Counted from the stretch's first letter, positions 21,016 to 30,352 are shown. The stretch is 64,000 nt of DNA from Gari tellinella (GCA_922989275.2 OV277861.1:11904040-11968039); one strand, 5' to 3'. The notes: generated by a model from the sequence alone, not told the origin. Program-made: numbers and translations.

Positions 21016-22183
21016 CAATTTTACCTAGTCACACCCTGGGGCCTGGCCAACAAGTATTATCCCAGTTGTCTGTAGGGAAAGCCCCACCTCAACAAGGTAT
21101 CACCAATATAACTGACTGTTAATTTCTCCTACTTTCAGCAATTTTACCTAGTTACACCCTGGGGCCTGGCCAAGTTGTCTGTAGGGAAAGCCCCACCTCA
21201 ACAAGGTATCACCAATATAACTGACTGTTAATTTCACATACTTTCAGCAATCTTACCCAGTCACACCCTTGGGTCTGGCCATCAAGTATTATCCCAGCTG
21301 TCTGTAGGGAAAGCCCCACCTCAACAAGGTTTCACCAATATAACTGACTGTTAATTTCTGGTGCTTTCAGCAATCTTACCTAGTCACACCCTGGGGCCTG
21401 GCCATCAAGTATTATCCCAGTTGTCTGTAGGGAAAGCCCCACCTCAACAAGGTATCACCAATATAACTGACTGTTTATTTCACATCATTTCAGCAATCTT
21501 ACCCAGTCACACCCTGGGGCCTGGCCAACAAGTATTATCCCAGTTGTCTGTAGGGAAAGCCCCACCTCAACAAGGTATCACCAATATAACTGACTGTTTA
21601 TTTCACATACTTTCAGCAATCTTACCCAGTCACACCCTGGGGCCTGACCAACAAGTATTATCCCAGTTGTCTGTAGGGAAAGCCCCATCTCAACAAGGTA
21701 TCATCAATATAACTGACTGTTTATTTCACATACTTTCAGCAATTTTACTTAGTCACACCCTGGGGCCTGGCCAACAAGTATCACCAATATAACTGACTGT
21801 TAATTTCTCATACTTTCAGCAATCTTACCCAGTCACACCCTGGGGCCTGGCCAACAAGTATTATCCCAGTTATCTGTAGGGAAAGCCCCACCTCAACAAG
21901 GTATCACCAATATAACTGACTGTTAATTTCACATACTTTCAGCAATATTACCTAGTCACACCCTGGGGCCTGGCCAACAAGTATTATCCCAGTTGACTGT
22001 GGGTAAAGCCCCCCCCCCCCCCCCCCAATATAACTGACTGTTAATTTCTCCTACTTTCAGCAATCTTACCCAGTCATACCCTGGGGCCTGGCCAACAAGT
22101 ATTATCCCAGTTGTCTGTGGGTAAAGCCCCACCTCAACAAGGTACCACCAATATAACTGACTGTTAATTTCTCTTACTTTCAG
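21016..22183 (+). repeat. Ten extra ~123-bp copies of exon-9 start plus its 3' splice site
   Basis: Copies start at 21016, 21139, 21248, 21371, 21494, 21617, 21740, 21820, 21943 and 22061, and the real exon starts at 22184. The full unit has 81 exon-like bases (AILPSHTLGPGQQVLSQL...) from an AG to CAACAAG/GTATCA, then 42 bases ending ACTTTCAG. Copies 2 and 7 have internal deletions. Copy 9 has a long C run at about 22010-22026. The intron-like part holds TGT TAA in most copies but TGT TTA in three. Those three give a 143-codon frame at 21361-21792 that is not a real gene. Confidence 0.9.
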
Positions 22184-22332
22184 CAATCTTACCCAGTCAT
22201 ACCCTGGGGCCTGGCCAACAAGTATTATCCCAGTTGTCTGTGGGTAAAGCCACACCTCAACAAGGTATCACCACTAACATTACCCATCAACAGCTGCTGC
22301 AACTACAACCTCAGTTCCAGGCCCAGTTACAG
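22184..22332 (+). CDS. SUPT20H: Exon 9 in window, last copy of an 11-copy array
   Basis: The acceptor is CTTACTTTCAG and the donor TTACAG/GTAAGG. The exon is 149 bp, phase 1 to phase 0. It encodes AILPSHTLGPGQQVLSQLSV, then GKATPQQGITTNITHQQLLQ and LQPQFQAQLQ. In this copy the CAAG/GTATCA point of the repeat is read through as coding (QQGIT), which identifies it as the original exon. The ten upstream copies joined this exon's interior to the intron end. Confidence 0.85.
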
Positions 22333-22382
22333 GTAAGGCAAACATATAGAGTTATATGAGCCATGTCATGAGAAAACCAGAC

Positions 22383-22562
22383 TTACTGTATTGCAAAATA
22401 CACCCACTGGAACTAATTGATAGACAGGGGACAGCTGAAAGTAAAGCGGAAAGGTCCTGAAGGAGCTTTCTGCTTTACTTTCATCCTGCTTACAGTAGCC
22501 ACTTGCCTTAGACACCGAAACCATAATCTCACAGTGGTTGTAATATAGGACTTTTACTGTAT
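22383..22562. repeat. FB-B-like foldback element
   Basis: The palindromic core GACAGCTGAAAGTAAAGCGG pairs with the inverted arm around GGTCCTGAAGGAGC. The right end is GGACTTTTACTGTA. It lies in the last intron. Confidence 0.55.
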
Positions 22563-22582
22563 TTACAAGATTATAATAGCAC

Positions 22583-22833
22583 TGGGCCCGAGGTTATAAA
22601 ACTTAAAACGAACCCTGTGCTCAAAACTCAGTTTCGATAACAGGATCTTGTTTTTACAAAACCTGTTTTATTTGATTTTTGTAACCTCATTTGGATACAA
22701 TATTACAGTATAACAACGTATGCAAATACTAGTTATAAAATAAAATGTTTGCTGAAGAGTTATGAGCTGAGAAAAATTCTGAGTTATGAGCACAGAGTTC
22801 GTTTTAAGTTTTATAACCTCGGTGCCTGGTGTT
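22583..22833. repeat. Hairpin element with ~40-bp paired ends
   Basis: CCGAGGTTATAAAACTTAAA continuing into ACGAACCCTGTGCTCA pairs with GAGCACAGAGTTCGTTTTAA continuing into GTTTTATAACCTCGG. The ends resemble FB-E. The interior is AT-rich. Confidence 0.65.
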
Positions 22834-22839
22834 TGGTCT

Positions 22840-23200
22840 GTGATATTTGTAGAGTTCAACTGATAAAATTATAGGCTAGACTTTAGAATCTGTATGCAGG
22901 TCTTTTGGGTATTTCCGTAGAAATAAACAGGCCATTTCTTTTAACATTAATCTGGCCGTTTCTTGTGACATTAAATTGGCCATTAGTGGGAATAGGCTTA
23001 GAGTTAGCTTTAGAAACTACGGTTTAACAACATTCTAGTTGTTACGGCCTCTACTTCAGACGTTTTAGATCATTCTGTTCCAAAGTTAGAGCAACGAGAA
23101 TTGGAAGGAATGTGGGGACTGATTCCAAAGCTGCTCCAAATGACGATTGCTTGAAATGAAGATCACACAATGTCATTTTCTTCATTGCATACATAATAAT
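22840..23200. other. Intron, nothing recognised
   Basis: No coding or repeat structure is recognised apart from a repeated GGCCATTTCTT/GGCCGTTTCTT motif. Confidence 0.35.
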
Positions 23201-23201
23201 A

Positions 23202-23406
23202 CAGTATAACCTCTCTATAACAGCCACTATTTTTTGTTGATTATTAGGTGTTTAAGGCAGGTGACTGCTTAAAGCAAGGTGACAGTGAAACAGAAAGCTC
23301 CTTTAGGAGCTTTCTGTTTCACTGTCACCTTGGTTTAAGCGATCACCTGTCTTTTATACTATGAATTATCCTTCGTTTTCGTGGCCGTTATAGAGAGGTT
23401 TTACTG
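23202..23406. repeat. FB-B foldback element, complete
   Basis: It has CAGTATAACCTCTCTATAAC and GTTATAGAGAGGTTTTACTG ends with TA on both sides. The central palindrome is GAAAGCTCCTTTAGGAGCTTTC. Confidence 0.78.
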
Positions 23407-23414
23407 TACATGTA

Positions 23415-23587
23415 GAGTAAAACCTCTTTATTATGACCACGAAAACGAAGGCTAATTGATTTTATAAAAGACAAACCTGTGACCAAAAGGAGCTTTCTGT
23501 TTTACTGTCACCTTGTGTTAAGCAGTCACCTGTCGTAAACACTTAACAATTAACACAATTTATAATCGTAATAGAGAGGTTTTACTG
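23415..23587. repeat. Second FB-B element immediately downstream
   Basis: The left end is GTAAAACCTCTTTATTATGA and the right end ATAGAGAGGTTTTACTG followed by TA. The left arm of the central palindrome is deleted, so GGAGCTTTCTGTTTTACTG is unpaired. Confidence 0.65.
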
Positions 23588-23634
23588 TATTGCAGATTTA
23601 ACCTGATGAGATATAAATATCATTTCCTCTGTAG

Positions 23635-23787
23635 GCCTTCCAGAAAACACCCCAGCAACAACAACAACAACAGCAGTTACAGTTCCACCAGATACTGAAA
23701 CAACAGTCTGTGTCCAGTCAGCCCTCACTGAGTATAGGGGGCAAGCCCAAGAATAAGAAGAGAACCACGCCCACACCACCTAAATAA
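23635..23787 (+). CDS. SUPT20H: Last coding exon (poly-Gln, basic C-terminus)
   Basis: The acceptor is TCCTCTGTAG. The exon enters in phase 0 and runs 51 codons to TAA. It encodes AFQKTPQQQQQQQQLQFHQI, then LKQQSVSSQPSLSIGG and KPKNKKRTTPTPPK*. The basic terminal motif could act in nuclear import or DNA/RNA contact, and it resembles the end of vertebrate SUPT20H as I remember it. The last 33 codons and stop are tandemly duplicated downstream. Two AATAAA signals follow. Confidence 0.83.
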   Translation, partial: AFQKTPQQQQQQQQLQFHQILKQQSVSSQPSLSIGGKPKNKKRTTPTPPK

Positions 23788-23803
23788 GCCCCAGTAGTGG
23801 AAC

Positions 23804-23920
23804 ACCAGATACTGAAACGACAGTCTGTGTCCAGTCAGCCCTTATTGAGTATAGGAGGCAAGCCCAAAAATAAGAAGAGAACCACGCCCACCGCACCCAA
23901 ATAAGCCCCAGTAGTGGGAC
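23804..23920 (+). repeat. In-frame second copy of the C-terminal coding segment and stop
   Basis: A 117-bp unit (23687-23803) is repeated at 23804-23920. Because 117 is divisible by 3, the second copy continues the same frame beyond the TAA. It codes HQILKRQSVSSQPLLSIGG, then KPKNKKRTTPTAPK and a second TAA. Most of the differences from copy 1 are synonymous, and three change the amino acid. As written it lies in the 3' UTR. Confidence 0.8.
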
Positions 23921-23937
23921 ACAAGCTTGAATACATG

Positions 23938-24140
23938 TTAACTCTTTGCATGCTGCGTAATTTTTTCGTCTTTCAAAGATTTACTGTCATCTGTCAAACA
24001 TTTTACCTACAATTCTGAAAATGGCATGGTCTTCTTTATTATTATTTACAGAAACAGGTTCCGAAGAACAAACACTTTTGATCCTGATTAGGCCCCACAA
24101 AACGTGGGGCCGGATCTGGAACCAAACTGTTTGCAGGTTT
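23938..24140. repeat. FB-D foldback element in the 3' UTR
   Basis: TTAACTCTTTGCATGCTGCG starts the copy. The palindrome CCTGATTAGGCCCCACAAAACG pairs with CGTGGGGCCGGATCTGG. ACCAAACTGTTTGCAGG forms the right arm. Confidence 0.55.
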
Positions 24141-24246
24141 TTAGTATGGGAAGGGTTGATGAAATATTCGTTACTGTTTACAGGTAAATGTGCTCCTTGC
24201 AGTGCTTTAGATGAGGGGAGCATTTTGATAATTTAAATCTTTATGC

Positions 24247-24378
24247 CGGGTCCGAAGGTTATAAAGAATTTTAGTTGAGTCTTAGATCTTTCTCACGCAT
24301 TTGATTGGTCAGATTTTAGCTTTTGCTCAAATCTAACCAATCAAATGCTTGGTAACCATCTTTATACCCTTGGACCCT
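24247..24378. repeat. FB-E hairpin element in the 3' UTR
   Basis: GGGTCCGAAGGTTATAAAG pairs with TTTATACCCTTGGACCC. The inner arm GATTGGTCAGATTTTAGC pairs with GCTCAAATCTAACCAATC. If transcribed it would form a long hairpin in the message. Confidence 0.7.
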
Positions 24379-24405
24379 GATCAAAACCCTATGGTATAAA
24401 TACTC

Positions 24406-24411
24406 AATAAA
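24406..24411 (+). promoter_or_regulatory. Candidate proximal poly(A) signal AATAAA
   Basis: Canonical AATAAA about 620 bases after the stop codon, just downstream of the FB-E hairpin. Confidence 0.4.
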
Positions 24412-24751
24412 TTCATCTCTAATAATGAGTAGTTGAGTTACACCAGGGACGTATTATACAGGGACTGGAAACACCATGTTTTCTCGGCCCTGGTTACACC
24501 TAGGGTTTGGTTTGAATATTTAGAAGAAATTGTTCAAATCTCTAATTTACTCCCTGTTTTATCTGGGGCCCTGCTCCTTGGCAATTTCTACCTATGGCAA
24601 GGTGACCTCGTTGATGTTCTTTAAAAGACACATTTAACATAGATTTTATCAAATAGTGTTATGAATTGCAATATCTTGTTTTGAGTTCTATTTTTAACAT
24701 GCGCTTTATTATTTTTTAATGTGAATTTATATTAATGTACATCAATTTGTA

Positions 24752-24757
24752 AATAAA
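24752..24757 (+). promoter_or_regulatory. Candidate distal poly(A) signal AATAAA
   Basis: Canonical AATAAA in an AT-rich stretch followed by a T-rich downstream element (GGAATTTGTTTTCTTATTTT). It is the better candidate for the gene end. Confidence 0.5.
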
Positions 24758-24941
24758 TCATTTACATGTTTATATTGGAATTTGTTTTCTTATTTTCAAA
24801 CCAACACTTTTACCTGATAGAATTGCCTTGTCACACTTTTGTCTATTCCACATAGATATTATTTTTCATGTCTTCTATGTGGTTGTGAAAAATGAGTGGT
24901 AGGAAACGTTTCCTACATCTTGAAAAATACCGTATTGACTC

Positions 24942-25196
24942 TTAACCCATTACCCCATAGCCTGTTTCCAGTTTTGGAGACAAGTGACCACTTAAAGCAG
25001 GTTGAAAGTAAAGCAGAATGCACCTTGAGGCGCAAATTCTGCTTTACTTCCAGCCTGCTTTAAGCAATCATCTGCTAGGTTATGAAAAATATTTCTTATG
25101 GTACTTAAACATGACTGTATAAAATGAAACTATTTTCTTCAGTGAAGGAATGAGCTAAAGGCTTAAAAAGGGGGTATTTATGGGGTAATAGGTTAA
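24942..25196. repeat. FB-A foldback MITE, complete
   Basis: TTAA at both ends, TTAACCCATTACCCCATAG and TATGGGGTAATAGGTTAA. The core GCACCTTGAGGCGC contains mismatches. Confidence 0.8.
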
Positions 25197-25209
25197 GTAT
25201 TGGGCCAGA

Positions 25210-25290
25210 GGTCTGAGCAAACAGTGTTGACCCTGATCAGGCTGTCCTGAGGGAGCAGTCTGATAAGGGTCTACATGCTTTGCCATTCAG
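25210..25290. repeat. FB-C/FB-D-type palindrome
   Basis: GCAAACAGTGTTGACCCTGA pairs imperfectly with GATAAGGGTCTACATGCTTTGC across GTCCTGAGGGAGC. The TTAA ends are lost. Confidence 0.45.
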
Positions 25291-25360
25291 TTCACACCTT
25301 TTGACAAATCGGTGTGTGTTAAAAGCAATTAGCTCAATTTTTAGGATAATTACCACAGGT

Positions 25361-25398
25361 ATACCAGAGACAGTATAAAGCCTGTCTCTGGGTATACA
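25361..25398. repeat. Short hairpin
   Basis: GTATACCAGAGACAG pairs with CTGTCTCTGGGTATAC over a 7-base loop. Confidence 0.6.
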
Positions 25399-25497
25399 CT
25401 ATACAGGGTGTCGCAATTTTTAAGATTTTTACGGTACATGTTTCAAGTAGGCTGTCAGATAAGCTGACAGTTCTTACACAAGCTTTCTGCTGTAAAT

Positions 25498-25625
25498 TTA
25501 ACCCTTTACCCCCTAGCCTATTTCTAATTTTAAAGATAGGTTGCCACTTAGAGAAGGTTGGAAGTAAAAAAAATGCTCCTAAGGGAGCATTCTGCTTTAC
25601 TTGAAGGTTCTATCTTGAAATACGT
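25498..25625. repeat. Truncated FB-A element
   Basis: It starts TTTAACCCTTTACCCCCTAG. The palindrome AAATGCTCCTAAGGGAGCATT follows, and the right arm ends soon after TTCTGCTTTACTTGAAGG. Confidence 0.55.
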
Positions 25626-25629
25626 TGAA

Positions 25630-26136
25630 AATTGCCCTGTGGAGAAACCGGTTGAAAGACTGATGGACATCAGTCTTTCAGCCTTTTTGTCTACTCTCTA
25701 ATTCAGACAGTTTTCATCTGATCTTCATCAACTTTTGCTGAAAATGTTTATCAGTATAAAATATTGGCCAAAAGTTCGATAAATAACAAAAATTGCATGA
25801 CCCTAAGGCATGTCAGGATTATGGTCCTTGAGTTATTTAAAGTATATTCAAATTGGGCTGTTTTAGGTTTAACCGCTCTTTTACGCGAACAGTTTTTATC
25901 CAAAACGCATTTAACTTGCTGAAAATGAGAAAAAGATCAAGTTCAATAACCAGATTAACGCATGTCGGGATTGTGTCTCTTAATTTACTATAAAATGGCA
26001 ATTCAGCCCTCTCCGCCCCAATTACTCACTGTTTACATCCAATATTCACCAAATTTTCTAAAAACATGTCTGGGTGTTTAAACTTGACTGACGTCTTGTT
26101 TTGTTTGTAAATGTCCGTTTCTGTCATCTATGGGCT
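25630..26136. other. Intergenic, nothing recognised
   Basis: No open frame, domain or repeat family is recognised, apart from a small hairpin around AAAGACTGATGGACATCAGTCTTT near 25652-25679. Confidence 0.35.
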
Positions 26137-26142
26137 AATTTG

Positions 26143-26397
26143 CAGGGCTGCCATTTCTCCGGATTTTTCCTAAATCTCCGGATTTTTTCCCAGTTCATGG
26201 TAGCTTAAAGCAGGCTGAAAGTAAAGCAGAATGCGCCCTAAGGCGCATTCTGCTTTACTTACATCCTGCTTTAAGTAGTCCCATGCCAACAAAACAAGAA
26301 AAAGGCTATGGGGTAAAGGTACGATTCGTAAAATCGCACTTGAAAAATGCAAATTTGGAAATCTTAGGATTTTTCATGTCAACTTATGGCAGCCCTG
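26143..26397. mobile_element. 255-bp CAGGG...CCCTG MITE carrying an FB-A passenger, copy 1
   Basis: CAGGGCTGCCAT starts at 26143 and ATGGCAGCCCTG ends at 26397. AATTTG is duplicated on both sides (26137-26142 and 26398-26403). Inside is an FB-A palindrome (core GCGCCCTAAGGCGC) at about 26200-26325. The copy at 48283-48537 has the same length and the same passenger at the same place. Confidence 0.85.
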
Positions 26398-26647
26398 AAT
26401 TTGACGCCCCAGAGAAAGAGGGGATGGGTACAGAAAACCTGGGCGCGATGCCCTGCTATTATTATTTACAGAGTTTTCTGGTTCTTTTGGATCCCCAGTG
26501 TAAAGCACTGATACATCTGGCCTCGGTTTATAAAGTCTCATCCGAAAGACTTGGTCCGGCGGGGGATAGAACTCCCAGTCCAATGTGCTACTACTGGATC
26601 ACGTCTGCCGGTCCTTGGCTGACGGAATCGAAGGAATTCAGATACAT

Positions 26648-27175
26648 GTAAATGGTAGCGAGTATTTAGTATCTCAATATGTCAATGATACAAACTTGTT
26701 TTAAATGGCTCTAGAGAATGTTTGGTTAATACAATGTTTTAAAAATTATTTGGAAGAATCTCCGGCGTTAATATCAATACAGAAAAATAAGTCTATATGG
26801 TTTGGTTCACGAAAAAATTAATGACCAAGTAATTTCTATCCTAGGAAATCTCTTTTTACTGTTCTTGGTAAATTCTCCAATTTAAAAGACAAGATTTGTA
26901 TAAATTATGACGCAAAATAGAGGAAAGTATACTTTATCTGCTAGTCAAAAAAGAGCCATTACTCCTTTGAATAATATAGTTGTCATAAAAAACATTAGCC
27001 CTGGCTAAATTTAATCACTTTATTGGTATAACTAAACCACCTCAAGAAATCATGAATCAATAAAATTCAAAATTCATATTTTAAGTTTAGGTTGGACAGG
27101 TCAAATGACAAAAGTTAAACGGAACACAATACATAACGCAAGACTACAAAGTTGGTGGTCTCAAAATGATCGAGT
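26648..27175 (+). pseudogene. Decayed LINE reverse-transcriptase fragment
   Basis: The + strand reads LVSQYVNDTNLF, then after a stop LENVWLIQCFKNYLEESPAL and ISIQKNKSIWFGSRKN. This matches the pattern around the catalytic YADD box of non-LTR reverse transcriptases (QYADDT, then GL.IN..K...WIGS). The catalytic box is degraded to YVND. About 100 bases later, LSARQKRAITPLNN and KVKRNTIHNA-like pieces match the thumb/connection part. Stops and frameshifts show it is dead. Confidence 0.7.
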
Positions 27176-27194
27176 TGAATACGTTCATGTATGT

Positions 27195-27559
27195 CTAGTG
27201 TTCCCTCCCTACAACGCCCTTCTGAACAACGATTCCCTCCTTTCAACAACGCATGTCGCTGTTTCCCAAAACAAGACAATTATGTCAAACATTTTCCCGG
27301 CTACGATATCGTTTGCTTAAAACTGTCGTCTGCTGGGTTTTTCTCAATGTCACTTAATGGACATTTTGACAGAAAGAAACATAAAGACGAGTGACAAACA
27401 GCTTGAATCCAGCTCATACGCCGCATTATGCGGCGTCTGATCTGGATTTAAGCTGTTTGCAAATGTAACCCAATTCCCCTCCCTATAACGACTCCCTCCG
27501 AACAACACACACACACTTTGTCTCCCACTGATGGGGTTTGTTGTAGAGAGGGAGCACTG
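27195..27559. repeat. TA/CAGT-type element with CTCCCTC ends
   Basis: The left end TAGTGTTCCCTCCCTACAAC and right end GTAGAGAGGGAGCACTG are complementary. It interrupts the decayed LINE region. An FB-D-like palindrome, ACGCCGCATTATGCGGCGT, lies at about 27394-27464. The copy at 29055-29358 belongs to the same family. Confidence 0.65.
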
Positions 27560-27847
27560 TATTGTCTAAAACTAACCTTGCTGCGAATCTTGTCTCCTAT
27601 GCACAATAAGTTAAGTCATATGGCAGAATGTTCATGCAAAGTCCTCAATGATATTTATAAGTATGGCTCGGAGTTTAATACCCCTTCATTGCTTTACCCC
27701 GAGAATAATGGTTATTTGCAAATAGTTTGGATCCTGATAGCACAAGCTACTTAAAGGAAATTTGAAAACACTTAAAAAATCTAATTAATTTTCTCAAGAG
27801 ATGTCCAACATTCATACATTTGTATCTTTGCTTGATACAAGTCGAAA

Positions 27848-28042
27848 GTATATATTAGAAAGCATACAAGGACGAGCTGAAAGAATGTTCACAATTTACT
27901 ACAGTCGCACAAGTTATGTCACTGAAATGAAGAGATGGCAACCTCTATCAGAAAGAAGGAGAGACCAACGCCTGGCATTCTTTTTCAGAATCTCAAAAAC
28001 CTGGTGGCCACCCCGCATACTATATGCGATTGAAAGAAAATA
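27848..28042 (+). pseudogene. C-terminal remnant of a LINE ORF2 protein
   Basis: It encodes SIQGRAERMFTIYYSRTSYV then TEMKRWQPLSERRRDQRLAF. This resembles the conserved end of many non-LTR ORF2 proteins (QRRAARF...DYSRTSSVT.ML...L..RR...RL). The frame ends at TAA, followed by an A-rich tail and GATGA repeats near 28150-28190, as expected of a LINE 3' end. Confidence 0.7.
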
Positions 28043-28327
28043 AAGATAGAAAAGAAAATCACATAAAGAATGATCATACTGTACTGAGTCTACTGAAACT
28101 AACAAACCGATGGATGAGATGGATTTTACGACACTATAGCGCCGATGAATGATGACGGGTGCATCATGATGAGATGAGATGATAATGATTTTAGGAAGAT
28201 GATTTCAGCTAATCTCATTCGATGCAAAGCAGCGCAGGATAAAAACCACCGACCTGCCTTCCCTTTAGTTCTTGACAGAGGGGACAATCTCGGTCAAGTA
28301 AACAGAAACATTTCCTATGACAATTAA

Positions 28328-28981
28328 AAGCCTGTCTCACACAGAGCACACGGCTTATACCGTTGGCCATCCGTGTAAACCGTACATACAACCGAACCAA
28401 CCGTGGCCTTATCCGAGTTACACTCGGGCCATTCGAGTGTATCCGTGAAAGCCGTGTATGGTTTTTAAAACTTTAAAAAAACTGGCACGGATGTCATGTC
28501 CGTGTATGATCGTATTAGCGATCGTACAAGACCGTGAGAGACAGTACGAGAACGTATATACAACCGCACATGAAGTCCACTCCACGAGTGAGCTCAACCA
28601 TGTCAATATCGTATATAAATCGTATGGAGCATAACTCGAACAAAAGTCGGTTGGACCGTATGTAAACCCTGTAAATGTCCAGTTAATCCAGTAAAAGTCG
28701 TGTTTTATAATCGTACTAGGCCGTAACAGACCGTACTTGGAACCGCACAACAATCGTATGAAAATCGTTTTGCAAATCGTGTTCAAACCGTGACAAACCT
28801 TGCTTGACCGAGTATATCCGTGCTTTGTTCGTACATACTCGTGCTACATTCGAGTCTAAATCGTACCAAGTCATCCCCAGGCACGGTTGGCGCTCAATAC
28901 TCGTACCAGTCAACCCGTGTATAACCGAGTATACCGTATTGGAACCGTGTGCCCAACCGTGCTCTGTGTGAGACAGGCTTA
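28328..28981. mobile_element. 0.65-kb element with GCCTGTCTCACACAGAGCAC ends, saturated with CCGT/TCGT motifs
   Basis: The terminal inverted repeat AAGCCTGTCTCACACAGAGC starts the element and its complement ends it. Between them, motifs of the form ACCGTGT, ACCGTA, ATCGTA or CGAGT occur roughly every 10-12 bases over the whole length. No open frame fits the pattern except short ones created by it. The superfamily is not recognised. Confidence 0.7.
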
Positions 28982-29054
28982 GTCCCAGAACCACGACAAG
29001 GTAGGAATGTCTCTGGGGACTTACAAACCGAAAACCATTATTGATTGGAATATA

Positions 29055-29358
29055 CAACGTTCCCTCTCTACAACGACACCCAATGGGAGAAAACGATTAT
29101 ATGTGTTGTTCGGGGGGAGTCGTTACAGGGAGGGAAATTGGCTTTCATTTGCAAACAGCTTGAATCCAGATCAGACAAGCTGTTTGTCACTCGTCATTGT
29201 TGTTTTCTGTCAAATTGTCCATTATGTCAGAAAAAACAGCAGACAACAATTTAAGCAGACGATATTGCAGCAGTGTAAGCGTTAGACATACTTGTCTTGG
29301 GAGTAGGGAACAGTGGAAAGAGGGTTGTTGGGAGGGTCGTTGTAGGGAGGGAGCACTG
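29055..29358. repeat. TA/CAGT-type element with CTCCCTC ends, second copy
   Basis: The left end CAACGTTCCCTCTCTACAAC and right end GTAGGGAGGGAGCACTG pair. Inside, GCAAACAGCTTGAATCCAG with AAGCTGTTTGTCACTCG is a short FB-D-like foldback. Confidence 0.6.
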
Positions 29359-29399
29359 TAATCGAAAGCAAAACCATCAACAATTTCAAATCAGCTCCA

Positions 29400-29960
29400 C
29401 AGGACCATTATCTAAGCGACTAGTTATCATCTTTGCGCAAACGAACCGTTTACTCTCTGTATATGCTGTTCATCAACATTGCTTGGGTTCTCTTTAAAGA
29501 GAGGTTAAATGTGTGATTAAAAACCATTAATTGTTGTTAACTCCTTTCCATCCATTTCAGCAATTAAAATCGTTTCCTCTCTACTCATTGTCGGAATCAT
29601 GCGGAAATAGGCGATGTTTCCCGATTGTAACAATCGGATTACCGTGTTGATTTTCGTTAAAATCATCGTATTTCCGAAAAAAGGCGGAATTGGCCGAATA
29701 CGCCGATGTGATCCAAATGACTGAAACGGAAGTTGAAGAAGCGGCAAACCTTTGTTCTCTTTTCTTTCCACTTCTAATCCATAACAAATCCAAATTAATC
29801 GTGCGTTACACACTTTCCACGAATGCGATGTTGATATATGAAAGGGTAAGTGCAATGTCTTCACCAATGCAATTATAAATTTGATCGTCACCTTAATTTA
29901 ATGGGAAAATAATAGTAAGCGTTCTGCTTATGAATTTCGCATTTAGGTTTGAGCTTTTGG
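29400..29960. other. Intergenic, no gene recognised
   Basis: Short overlapping open frames on both strands (29517-29891) contain no familiar motif. A small foldback, CCGATTGTAACAATCGG, lies near 29620-29637. Confidence 0.35.
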
Positions 29961-29964
29961 GAAA

Positions 29965-30240
29965 TCACATTTCTTCTTCTTATTGTTACTTCTTTCCATC
30001 AATATTGACGATTATGAGAAGGGACACTTTGTCTTATGATGTGCACCAGGGACTGTACCGACCGGTCACTTTATCCTGATACCGACGAACAAGTTGTAAT
30101 GCTAACCCGAAATCCTGAGGGCCAAGGAAGGAAGTCATCACTACCAATTGTTAAGTCTTTTGTTTGACTCGACTGTGGTTCGAACCCATGACCTCCCTCA
30201 CTGCAAGTGGACGCTCTACCACTGAGCTTAGCAGACGTTC
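29965..30240 (-). repeat. tRNA-derived SINE, complete-looking copy
   Basis: On the minus strand the head at 30237-30166 has AGCTCAGTGGTAGAGCG (A box) and GGTCATGGGTTCGAACC (B box). It is followed by a body shared with 49199-49375 (GTTAGCATTACAACTTGTTC and TCAGGATAAAGTGACC). It ends in an AAG-rich tail near 29965-29990. The layout of head, body and simple tail fits a SINE. Confidence 0.7.
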
Positions 30241-30352
30241 AGAACATGATTACACTTTACAGTCTTGATGTAATAGAAAATCATTTGATTGGAGAATATG
30301 TCTTTTAAGCTATTTGAAATCCCTTTCCTGTGTCAGAATCCTCATCCATGAG

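Larger units (their letters stand above)
23788..24780 (+). other. Probable 3' untranslated region
   Basis: It follows the TAA at 23785-23787 and extends to about 20 bases beyond the second AATAAA (24752-24757). It contains the duplicated C-terminal segment, an FB-D piece and an FB-E hairpin. The exact 3' end is not visible. Confidence 0.5.

Noticed and set aside
21361..21792. 143-codon frame with four AILPSHTLGPG repeats
   Set aside because: It runs across acceptor and linker sequence of the exon-9 array and is open only where TAA mutated to TTA in three linkers. It is not a stand-alone gene.
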